From Dehalococcoidia bacterium (GTDB lineage: Bacteria > Chloroflexota > Dehalococcoidia > Plut-88900): a stretch of DNA of 12,274 nucleotides. A program made the position numbers and the translations under genes. The notes under the pieces are model-generated. The model was not told where the DNA came from. It saw only the letters and a program-made list of their open reading frames with translations, and ran no database searches. The stretch spans positions 1 through 12,274 of the forward strand of contig JAAXHX010000244.1 in assembly GCA_012270635.1 (NCBI GenBank), read 5' to 3'. Of this stretch, positions 6,510 through 12,274 are shown piece after piece; the first letter of the stretch is position 1, and the number at the start of each line of letters is the position of its first letter.

Positions 6510-6866
6510 ATGGGTGTTTTCAACTGTACCCTGCGCATCTCCCCCTTGGACAACAACCTCTCGCTGGAGATTTAGGCTACCGTGGGCACGGCGGCCACTT
6601 ACACCATGCTGCCTGACAGCTTGCTCAAGGAATTGGGCATTTCTCCAACCCGAAAAGGGATATTCGAGATGGCCGATGGCCGCCGCGAGGAGATGGACAT
6701 CGGGGAAGTGCGGGTCTCCGTCAATGGCGCCTCCGCGGTGAGCCCCGTGATTTTCGGGTCGGGAGGTACGGCGCCCCTACTCGGGGCCGTCACCCTCAAG
6801 ATACTTCTCCTTCCGGTAGACCCCGTCGGGCAGAGACTGGCGCCGACTCACGCTCTCCTATATTGA
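6510..6866 (+). pseudogene. Retropepsin-like (clan AA) aspartic protease, inactivated by a stop codon and loss of DTG
   Basis: Reading from ATG 6510, the frame gives MGVFNCTLRISPLDNNLSLE, Ile, an in-frame TAG (6573-6575), then ATVGTAATYTMLPDSLLK and continues uninterrupted to TGA at 6864-6866. After the stop it matches the small bacterial retropepsin-like family in order: TYTMLP after the active-site loop, KGIFEMADGRREEMDIGEVRV, PVIFGSGGTAPLLGAVTL (the second hydrophobic loop), and VDPVGQRLAPTHALLY at the end. Intact members have DTGAT at the active site. Here the codons at 6585-6593 are GGC ACG GCG, giving GTA: the catalytic Asp is Gly and the adjacent Gly is Ala. The TAG most simply derives from a Glu codon. 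A shorter product from GTG 6582 is possible but would lack the N-terminal strand and the catalytic residue. It stands 38 bases after the DUF35 gene and probably does not belong to that operon. Confidence 0.75.
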
Positions 6867-6887
6867 TCTGGGCCTCTCCCCCAGATC
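6865..6887. terminator. Hairpin overlapping the pseudogene stop, possible terminator
   Basis: GATCTGGG (6865-6872) and CCCAGATC (6880-6887) form a perfect 8-bp stem with a 7-base loop, beginning inside the TGA stop. It would insulate the upstream genes from selD. There is no T-tract on either strand, so it is not a classical intrinsic terminator. The rest of 6888-6939 shows nothing recognisable. Confidence 0.4.
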
Positions 6888-6939
6888 CCCGGCCAGGCCG
6901 AAACCCTTCCACTCCATTCCGTGTGAGGTCTCCGTAGAC

Positions 6940-6945
6940 TATAAT
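6940..6945 (+). promoter_or_regulatory. Candidate -10 element of selD
   Basis: A perfect TATAAT, 26 bases before the ATG at 6972. The best -35 at 17 bases (6917-6922) is poor. The start would be near 6952. It shares the 9-base string CTATAATCC with the promoter at 180-188, which may reflect promoter preference in this organism. Confidence 0.45.
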
Positions 6946-6971
6946 CCAGTTGTGGGCCTCCGTATAAGCAC

Positions 6972-8033
6972 ATGGTTGAGAAGTTGGCAACGGTCAAAGA
7001 TTTGCGCCTAACTGAACTCGCTCACTGCGCGGGCTGAGCTTCCAAATTCAGCCCCGAGGACCTGGTCCAGGTCCTGAAGAGCCTCCCCCAAACAAACGAC
7101 CCGAACCTGCTGGTGGGATCGGGCACGTCAGACGATTCTGCCGTCTACAGGCTGAGCGAAACCTTGGCATTGGTCCAGAGCGTGGACTTCTTCCCGCCCA
7201 TCGTGGACGATCCCTACTGGTTCGGGGCCATTGCCGCGGCCAACGCCTTGAGCGACATCTACGCCATGGGCGCCACGCCCTTACTCGGGCTCAATGTCGT
7301 CTGCTTCCCCATAGACCTGCCCAAGGAAGTCCTGGCCAGCATTCTCAAGGGCGGCGCCGACAAGATGGCCGAGGCCGGTGCGATCATAGCCGGGGGTCAC
7401 ACCATCGACGATGCGGAGCCGAAGTACGGTATTGCGGTGACGGGTCTGGTCAGGCCCGGAGAGCAGGTCACCAACTCGGGGGCGCGCGCCGGGGACAAGC
7501 TGGTCCTGACCAAACCCATCGGCACCGGGATAATCACGACGGCCCTGAAAGCCAACAAATCGGGCGCGGATATTGAGGAGAGGGTCATTAGGCTGATGGC
7601 CGACCTGAATAAGGGAGCGTCGGAGGCGATGGTTGGCGTCGGGGTGAACGCGTGCACGGACGTGACGGGTTTCGGGCTTCTGGGTCACCTGCGGGAGATG
7701 GTGGAGGGGAGCGGGGTCGGGGCCCGGGTCATGCTGAAGGATGTGCCCTTCATCCCCGGGGCCCGCGCCCTCGCCGAGGAAGGCATAGCTCCCGGCGGGA
7801 CCCTGAGGAACCTGGACTCACTGAAGGACCGGGTAGTTTGGGACGGCGAGGCGCCGGAGGCGGTGAAGACGCTATTGGCCGACGCCCAGACGTCGGGAGG
7901 ACTGCTGATTTCCGTGTCGGAAGAGAGGGTTGGGAAGCTGATGGAGGCGCTGCGGGAGCATGGGGTGGTCGGGGCCGGGGTGATAGGCGAGATAGTCGCT
8001 CAACCCAAGAGCGTAATTCACGTGATCGGTTAA
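6972..8033 (+). CDS. selD: Selenide, water dikinase (selenophosphate synthetase), itself a selenoprotein
   Basis: SelD makes selenophosphate, AMP and phosphate from selenide, ATP and water, supplying selenium for selenocysteine and tRNA modification. From ATG 6972 the frame reads VKDLRLTELAHCAG, TGA (7035-7037), ASKFSPEDLVQVLKSLP and then continues to TAA at 8031-8033, giving 353 residues with TGA as Sec22. E. coli SelD has AGC-GC-K with catalytic Cys17 and Lys20; here AG-Sec-AS-Lys25 aligns exactly, so selenocysteine replaces the catalytic cysteine. Without the read-through the protein would start at GTG 7113 and lose the catalytic segment. Downstream the family motifs are intact: VGSGTSDDSAVYRL, SVDFFPPIVDDPYWFGAIAAANALSDIYAMG, AGGHTIDDAEPKYG and DVTGFGLLGHL. 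Sec-type SelD occurs in several bacterial lineages. It implies SelA, SelB and tRNA-Sec elsewhere in the genome. A JAMM peptidase gene follows after 25 bases, probably in the same operon. Confidence 0.93.
7057..7075 (+). promoter_or_regulatory. Bacterial SECIS-like hairpin for the selD UGA
   Basis: AGGACCT (7057-7063) pairs perfectly with AGGTCCT (7069-7075) around a GGTCC loop (7064-7068). The loop begins 26 bases after the UGA and opens with GG. Known bacterial SECIS elements lie just downstream of UGA, with an apical loop about 16-37 bases away and a G among its first two bases. A short outer helix (CTTC 7039-7042 with GAAG 7076-7079) could close the structure. The hairpin lies within coding sequence and would be bound by SelB. 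Confidence 0.7.
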
Positions 8034-8058
8034 GGCACGACACGCAATCGGGTGCCCA

Positions 8059-8496
8059 TTGTTTACCCTAAGCAGACAGCACGCAGACGAAATGATCGCC
8101 CACGCCAAGGCGGACGCCCCCAACGAGTGCTGCGGTATGCTGGCAGGCGCTGGCGGTGAGGTAAAGCGGGTCTATCGCATCAGAAACGCGGAGCCCAGCC
8201 CGGTCAAATACGTCATGCACCCGGAGGACCAGTTCCGGGTTTTCGAGGAGGTGGACTCCGAGGGCTGGGAGGTCCTGGGCTTCTATCACTCTCATACCTT
8301 CAGTGAAGCGTACCCCTCTCCCACCGACGTAAGACTGGCCACCTACGTGGACGATTCGACCGGCGAGAAGGAGACCATCTGGCCGGGCGTGATCTATTTT
8401 CTGGTTTCCCTTAGAGACCCCGAGGCGCCGGAGGTGCGGGGGTTTCATATCGAGGCCGGCGAGATCACCGAAGAAGAGTTGACGATAGAGGGCTGA
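8059..8496 (+). CDS. JAMM/MPN+ (M67-type) metallopeptidase
   Basis: A 145-residue single MPN domain with a complete zinc site. Glu23 lies in PNECCGMLAG, and His77, His79, Ser87 and Asp90 lie in FYHSHTFSEAYPSPTD, satisfying HxH-x7-S-x2-D. Prokaryotic members of this size remove cysteine or proteins from ubiquitin-like sulfur carriers; Mec of Mycobacterium acts on the CysO-cysteine adduct. A desampylase-like or sulfur-carrier peptidase role is therefore plausible, but no ThiS/MoaD-like or E1-like gene is in the window. The adjacent cysteines 24 and 25 beside the catalytic Glu are noticeable. The start is taken as TTG at 8059, 25 bases after selD; there is no better in-frame start and only a weak GGGTG upstream, so the exact start is uncertain. 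Its place behind selD suggests a link to sulfur or selenium handling, which is inference. Confidence 0.87.
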   Translation: MFTLSRQHADEMIAHAKADAPNECCGMLAGAGGEVKRVYRIRNAEPSPVKYVMHPEDQFRVFEEVDSEGWEVLGFYHSHTFSEAYPSPTDVRLATYVDDSTGEKETIWPGVIYFLVSLRDPEAPEVRGFHIEAGEITEEELTIEG

Positions 8497-8554
8497 CCCC
8501 CCGAACAACGAACGCAGGCGAAGTTACCTGTGTTTCGCGTATTGGGGAGGGGAT

Positions 8555-8722
8555 GGATTCCGGCTCGGGGGCCGGAATGACGGAGAAGGCAGGGCGGGAA
8601 TGGGATGTAGGCACAGGTGACCTCCGCTCGACCCTTCGACAGGCTCTCAGGGTGAGCGGCGCCGAGGTTGTCAGGGAAGGCAGGGTGTATTCGCCTCGTC
8701 ATTCCTGCGGAGGCAGGAATCC
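8555..8722. repeat. Palindromic intergenic repeat with MITE-like inverted ends
   Basis: The left end (8555-8582) and right end (8697-8722) are inverted copies of one motif: GGATTCC, a GC-rich centre, then GGAATGACG. Each end is itself a hairpin: ATTCCGGC/GCCGGAAT (8557-8564 with 8571-8578) and ATTCCTGC/GCAGGAAT (8701-8708 with 8713-8720). No open reading frame lies between. Repeats with this ATTCC...GGAAT core are common as dispersed, non-autonomous intergenic elements in many bacteria. The element fills most of the 232-base gap between the convergent JAMM and cimA genes. The right hairpin begins 9 bases beyond the cimA stop and may help end that transcript, although it has no U-tract. Confidence 0.6.
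8624..8659. repeat. Long internal hairpin within the palindromic repeat
   Basis: CCGCTC plus ACCCT (8624-8629, 8631-8635) pairs with AGGGT plus GAGCGG (8649-8653, 8654-8659): 11 pairs with one bulged G and a 13-base loop. The core around CCTTCGACAGG...AGGGTGAGC is, from memory, a widespread dispersed intergenic palindrome, distinct from the ATTCC-type ends that flank it, so one repeat may have inserted into another. Confidence 0.55.
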
Positions 8723-8728
8723 GGGGGG

Positions 8729-10333
8729 TTAGTCCCGGTTCTTGATTAGCCAGTATTCCAGGCTGTCGGCCATGGCCAACCAGCTCGCCTCGATGACGTT
8801 GGTCGAGCTTCCCACCGTCCGCCATTGGCGTGTTCCGTCCGTCGATTCGATCAGCACGCGGATGCTGCTGGAACTCCCCGAGCTCTCATCCACGATCCGA
8901 ACCTTGTAGTCCGAAAGCTCCACGACGGATAGGCGCGGGTAGAATTGCTGTAACGCCTTCCTGAGAGCGAGGTCCAGGGCGTTCACGGGCCCGTTTCCCT
9001 CGGCGGCGGTGTGGATGGTCTCCTCGCCTACCTTGACCTTGACCATGGCCTCGGCCAGGAGGTAGGGCTCCGCGTCGTGGGTCATGGTCGGAGACCGACG
9101 GCTGTTTTCGACGAGCACCATGAAGTCGACAAGCTCGAAGGGCGCCTTATAGCTGCTGTGGGCCCGCCTGACAAGGAGCTCGAAGGAAGCCTCGGCGCCC
9201 TCGTACTGGAAGCCTTTGCTCTCCAGGTCCTTGATCCGACCGAGGACCTCCCGGGTCCCCTCCGCCCCGAGCTCAACGTCTATGCCCAGCTCCCGCACCT
9301 TGTAGGCTATGTTGCCCCTGCCGGACAGCTCCGAGACCACCACCCGCTTGGCATTGCCCACCAGCTCCGGCGGAACGTGCTGGTAGCTCTCTTCCAGCTT
9401 GTTGACCGCAGCCACGTGCATCCCGCCCTTATGGCTGAACGCGCTCATGCCGACATAGGGCTGATGGTGGTCGGGGGGGAGGTTGACCAGTTCGCTGGCG
9501 TATCGGGAGACCTCCGTGAGATGGGACAGCTGCTCGTCCGTTATGCAGTCGATGCCCATCTTGATCTTCAGGTTGCCTATGATGGACACGAGATTGGCAT
9601 TGCCACAGCGCTCTCCATAGCCGTTGATGGTCCCCTGGACCTGCACTACGCCCTGATTGACGGCGGCGATGGTGTTGGCGACGGCCATATCGGCGTCGTT
9701 GTGGGTATGGATGCCGAGGCTGGCGTCGGTGGCTTTATGGACCCGGTCGATAATGTCCGCGATCTCGGAGGGCAGGCGACCGCCGTTGGTATCGCACAGC
9801 ACCACGCACTCAGCGCCGGCGGAGTGGGCCGCTTCAACGGTCTTGATGGCATAGTCGGGGTCTTCCATGAAGCCATCGAAGAAGTGCTCGGCGTCGAAGA
9901 TGACGCGCCGACCCTTGTCCCGGAGGTAACGTACGGAGTCGGCGATCATGTCCAGGTTTTCCTCGGGGGTGGTCTCCAGGATGGAGCGGACGTGCAGCGC
10001 GGAGCTCTTGCCGACGAGGGTGATGACCTCGGTCTCGGCCTGAAGCAGGGCCGCAATCTGGGGGTCTTGGTCCACGCCGATGTTGGCGCGCCTGGTGGCG
10101 CCGAAGGCCACTATCGTCGAGCTTTGGAGATTCAGGTCTCGGGCCTTTTCAAAGAACTCGGCGTCCTTGGGGTTGGACCCGGGCCACCCTCCCTCGATGA
10201 AGTCGACGCCCAGCTTGTCCAGCATCCGTGCAATCTTCAGCTTGTCCTCCACGGACAGGGAGATGCCCTCCATCTGGGTCCCGTCTCTGAGGGTGGTGTC
10301 GTACAGGGTGAGCCGTTTTGCCGTCGTTGCCAT
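8729..10333 (-). CDS. cimA: (R)-citramalate synthase, long LeuA-like form
   Basis: A 534-residue protein that condenses pyruvate and acetyl-CoA to citramalate, the threonine-independent entry to isoleucine. The HMGL-like TIM barrel shows LYDTTLRDGTQMEGISLSVEDK (10-31; Arg16, Asp17 and the metal-binding Asp), GIHTHNDADMAVANT (207-221; metal ligands His209 and His211) and GERCGNANL (240-248). The C-terminal third has the LeuA-type dimer/allosteric domain with AAEGNGPVNALDLALRKAL. The form with YDTTLRDGTQMEG and about 530 residues is the CimA type rather than 2-isopropylmalate synthase, and a separate leuA lies in the same operon, which supports the call. It starts 12 bases after the leuB stop; AGGA overlapping that stop can act as its ribosome site. 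Feedback control by isoleucine is usual for this form, but the effector is not provable here. Confidence 0.93.
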   Translation of the reverse strand: MATTAKRLTLYDTTLRDGTQMEGISLSVEDKLKIARMLDKLGVDFIEGGWPGSNPKDAEFFEKARDLNLQSSTIVAFGATRRANIGVDQDPQIAALLQAETEVITLVGKSSALHVRSILETTPEENLDMIADSVRYLRDKGRRVIFDAEHFFDGFMEDPDYAIKTVEAAHSAGAECVVLCDTNGGRLPSEIADIIDRVHKATDASLGIHTHNDADMAVANTIAAVNQGVVQVQGTINGYGERCGNANLVSIIGNLKIKMGIDCITDEQLSHLTEVSRYASELVNLPPDHHQPYVGMSAFSHKGGMHVAAVNKLEESYQHVPPELVGNAKRVVVSELSGRGNIAYKVRELGIDVELGAEGTREVLGRIKDLESKGFQYEGAEASFELLVRRAHSSYKAPFELVDFMVLVENSRRSPTMTHDAEPYLLAEAMVKVKVGEETIHTAAEGNGPVNALDLALRKALQQFYPRLSVVELSDYKVRIVDESSGSSSSIRVLIESTDGTRQWRTVGSSTNVIEASWLAMADSLEYWLIKNRD

Positions 10334-10345
10334 CGGTAGACCGTC

Positions 10346-11443
10346 CTACGCCGTCACCTTCGCTGCGATCAATGCTCCCATCTCCACCGTTCCCGTACTC
10401 TCGGTCCCGTCCTCGGCGATGTCAGGAGTCCGGTAGCCTTCCTCCAGGACCCGCTCCACTGCGTTTTCGATGGCGCGGGCTTCTTCTTCGAGGCCCAGGG
10501 AGTGACGGAGCATCATAGCCACGCTGAGGATCATCCCACAAGGATTGGCCTTGTTCTGCCCGACGATGTCGGGGGCGGAGCCGTGGCACGGCTCGTAGAC
10601 GCCCACGGCGCCCTTGGCGCCTTCCTGCATGTTCAGGCTGGCCGAAGGAAGCATTCCCATAGACCCCGAGAGAACGGCGGTCTCGTCGGTGAGGATGTCC
10701 CCGAAGGTGTTTTCGGTGACTATGACGTCGAAGCGGGCTGGCTGGCGCACCAGGTGCATGGCGCAGGTGTCCACCAGCAGGTGGTCCAGCTCGACGTCGG
10801 GGTAGGAGGGTGCCATTTCCAGCACGACCTGACGCCAGAGCCGGGAGGACTCCAGGACGTTGGCCTTGTCCACGGAGGTCAGCTTCTTGCGTCTCCGTCC
10901 CCGGGCCACCTGGAAGCCCACCCGCACGATGCGGCATATCTCCTCCTCGGAATAGGACATGGAGTCGACGGCCCTGCGGCCCCTGGAGGTGGTCCATTGC
11001 CTCTTGGGTTTGCCGAAGTAGAGGCCGCCCGTAAGCTCCCGTATCACCACCATGTCCACGCCGTCCAAGTTTTCGGGTTTCAGGGGAGTCGAGTCCCGGA
11101 GCTGGGGATAGACTCTTACGGGCCGGATGTTGGCAAAGAGGTTGAGTTTCTTGCGTAGGGCCAAGAGCCCTTGCTCGGGGCGGACGGTGGCTTTGGGGTC
11201 GTCCCATTTGGGCCCGCCGACGGCCCCGAAAAGGACGGCATCGCTCCTCTTGCAGGTCTTGAGGGTCTCGTCGGGGAGGGCAGTGCCAGTCTCATCTATG
11301 GCGCAGCCGCCAGCGATGCCGTATTCGAGGCTGAACCGGTGACCGAACCGAGACTCGGCGGCGCGCAGGACGCGGAGCCCCTGCTCCATGACCTCGGGCC
11401 CGATCCCGTCTCCGGGTATCACCGCTATGGTTGACTTCGTCAT
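10346..11443 (-). CDS. leuB: 3-isopropylmalate dehydrogenase
   Basis: A 365-residue decarboxylating dehydrogenase, normal length, oxidising 3-isopropylmalate with NAD+ in leucine synthesis; LeuB can also serve the citramalate route. Motifs seen: IAVIPGDGIGPEV (6-18), substrate-binding arginines in ALRKKLNLFANIRPVR (95-110) and VIRELTGG (133-140), catalytic Tyr142 in GGLYFGKPK, Lys193 in SVDKANVLESSRLWR, the metal-binding aspartates in ENTFGDILTDETAVLSGSMG (244-263), and NAD-binding HGSAPDI. The ATG at 11443 has GGAAAG about 6 bases upstream. It follows leuA after 84 bases and precedes cimA by 12, so leuA-leuB-cimA read as one operon. leuC and leuD are not between leuA and leuB, and must lie upstream or elsewhere. 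Confidence 0.95.
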   Translation of the reverse strand: MTKSTIAVIPGDGIGPEVMEQGLRVLRAAESRFGHRFSLEYGIAGGCAIDETGTALPDETLKTCKRSDAVLFGAVGGPKWDDPKATVRPEQGLLALRKKLNLFANIRPVRVYPQLRDSTPLKPENLDGVDMVVIRELTGGLYFGKPKRQWTTSRGRRAVDSMSYSEEEICRIVRVGFQVARGRRRKKLTSVDKANVLESSRLWRQVVLEMAPSYPDVELDHLLVDTCAMHLVRQPARFDVIVTENTFGDILTDETAVLSGSMGMLPSASLNMQEGAKGAVGVYEPCHGSAPDIVGQNKANPCGMILSVAMMLRHSLGLEEEARAIENAVERVLEEGYRTPDIAEDGTESTGTVEMGALIAAKVTA

Positions 11444-11527
11444 GCTTATCTTTCCAGAGGGGTTTGCAGTCGGCGGCCGCGTTTCAGCGCACCGTTACGG
11501 ACCAACGCGCCAAGAACATTCGGGCGC

Positions 11528-12274
11528 CTAGCCTACCGCCACCGTTTCCCTGGCCTCCTCTCGGGAGGCGATCAGGCGATTGAGGGCGTTCATGTAGGCC
11601 TTGGCGCTGGCCACGATGATGTCCGTGGATGCGCCCCTTCCTATGAAGGACTGGGCATCGCTTTCGATCCGGATCGTGACCTCGCCCATGGCGTCTATAC
11701 CCTCGGTGACGGACTTGATGCTGAATTCCGTGAGCTCGTTGGGCACGTCAATGATGCGGTTGATGGCCTTGTAGACAGCGTCCACGGGCCCGGTGCCGAC
11801 CGCAGCGTCGGTGGAGGTGTGGCCCTCGGGGCCGCTGAGCATCACGGTAGCGGTGGGGACCTCGTGGTCGCCGCAAGCCACTTGCACGTGCTCCAGGTGA
11901 TAGGTCTCGTGGATGGTACGGCGCTCCTCACCCATCAGGGCCTCCAGGTCACGGTCGGTGACCTCCTTCTTCTTGTCGGCGATGTCCTTGAACGCCTCGA
12001 AGGTCTTGCGGAGCTCTTCGTCGGTCAGGCTGTAACCGAGCTGTTCCAGGCGGTTCTTCAGAGCGTGCCTGCCACTCAGTTTGCCCAGGTAGAGGGTAGT
12101 CTGGGGCACACCCACGGAGGTAGGGGTCATGATCTCGTAGGTGATGGGGTTCTTCAGAATGCCGTCCTGGTGTATTCCCGACTCATGCCTGAAGGCATTG
12201 GCCCCGACCACCGCCTTGTTCGGCTGCACCGGGAGCCCCGTCAGATCACTGACCAACCGGCTGGTGCGGTATAT
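11528..12274 (-). CDS. leuA: 2-isopropylmalate synthase, C-terminal part (runs off right edge)
   Basis: The frame is open from the window edge and gives the last 248 residues. [25 protein letters not shown], then [20 protein letters not shown] and [14 protein letters not shown], are diagnostic of LeuA just past the catalytic barrel. The final 120 or so residues ([70 protein letters not shown]) form the leucine-sensing regulatory domain. The TTG at 12256 is an internal Leu codon, not a start: six more codons upstream remain in frame and conserved. The enzyme makes 2-isopropylmalate from 2-ketoisovalerate and acetyl-CoA. Barrel catalytic residues are outside the window. The 84-base gap to leuB contains no recognised terminator. 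Confidence 0.95.
   Translation of the reverse strand: MYRTSRLVSDLTGLPVQPNKAVVGANAFRHESGIHQDGILKNPITYEIMTPTSVGVPQTTLYLGKLSGRHALKNRLEQLGYSLTDEELRKTFEAFKDIADKKKEVTDRDLEALMGEERRTIHETYHLEHVQVACGDHEVPTATVMLSGPEGHTSTDAAVGTGPVDAVYKAINRIIDVPNELTEFSIKSVTEGIDAMGEVTIRIESDAQSFIGRGASTDIIVASAKAYMNALNRLIASREEARETVAVG

Noticed and set aside
6510..6866. The TAG at 6573 as a recoded codon (pyrrolysine or suppression)
   Set aside because: Catalytic DTG is also lost just downstream and nothing else suggests recoding of UAG, so ordinary decay is simpler.
7113..8033. selD starting at GTG 7113
   Set aside because: This start drops the catalytic segment and Lys25. The upstream frame is SelD-like through an in-frame UGA that reads as Sec.
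8497..8728. CRISPR array in the repeat-rich intergenic region
   Set aside because: The repeats are inverted palindromes, not direct repeats with regular spacers, and no cas genes are near.
9011..10339. Long 442-codon plus-strand open frame
   Set aside because: It is the antisense shadow of cimA, with His/Asp/Val-rich low-quality translation and no family motifs; high GC makes such frames common.
10502..11158. 218-codon plus-strand open frame
   Set aside because: It lies wholly antisense to leuB, which has every catalytic motif. The translation is not protein-like.

Overview
The window is GC-rich, densely coded bacterial DNA with compact operons, frequent TTG/GTG starts and extended -10 promoters. 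Gene content (paired CaiB/BaiF CoA-transferases, cysteine-less thiolase-like proteins with a DUF35 partner, a small retropepsin-like gene, an M67/JAMM peptidase, a selenocysteine-containing SelD, and leuA-leuB-cimA) reminds me of Chloroflexota, especially Dehalococcoidia/SAR202-type genomes. That assignment is recall and inference; no rRNA or other marker is present to prove it.

Layout. Positions 1-95 (minus) hold the first codons of an alpha/beta-hydrolase-like gene running off the left edge. A divergent promoter region (about 96-222) separates it from two plus-strand family III CoA-transferases (223-1470 and 1487-2788). A convergent GNAT acetyltransferase lies at 2829-3389 (minus). Next comes a plus-strand operon of two tandem thiolase-like paralogues (3516-4739 and 4747-5970; both 407 aa, about 83% identical by hand count, no indels) and a Zn-ribbon/OB-fold DUF35 protein (5977-6471). 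A decayed retropepsin-like gene follows (6510-6866: in-frame TAG, and DTG changed to GTA), then selD (6972-8033) and a JAMM peptidase (8059-8496). A convergent intergenic region (8497-8728) holds a palindromic MITE-like repeat. The right third is a minus-strand branched-chain amino-acid operon in the order leuA (partial), leuB, cimA.

How the parts fit. The CoA-transferases would form acyl-CoAs. The thiolase-like pair with DUF35 would act on an acyl-CoA, but the thiolase nucleophile is absent (Ser in one copy, Asn in the other) and the catalytic His position is Tyr. The known precedent is therefore an Ltp2-ChsH2(DUF35)-type retro-aldolase rather than a thiolase. The substrate cannot be read from the sequence.

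The most important gene-model correction is selD. The largest uninterrupted reading frame omits its N-terminus. The real gene starts at 6972 and reads through an in-frame TGA at 7035-7037, placing selenocysteine at the catalytic position (equivalent to Cys17 of E. coli SelD), with a SECIS-like hairpin downstream. The organism therefore probably makes selenoproteins. The other notable points are the diverged thiolase-like tandem, AGG-AGG terminal codons that double as Shine-Dalgarno sites, and the doubly inactivated protease-like gene.
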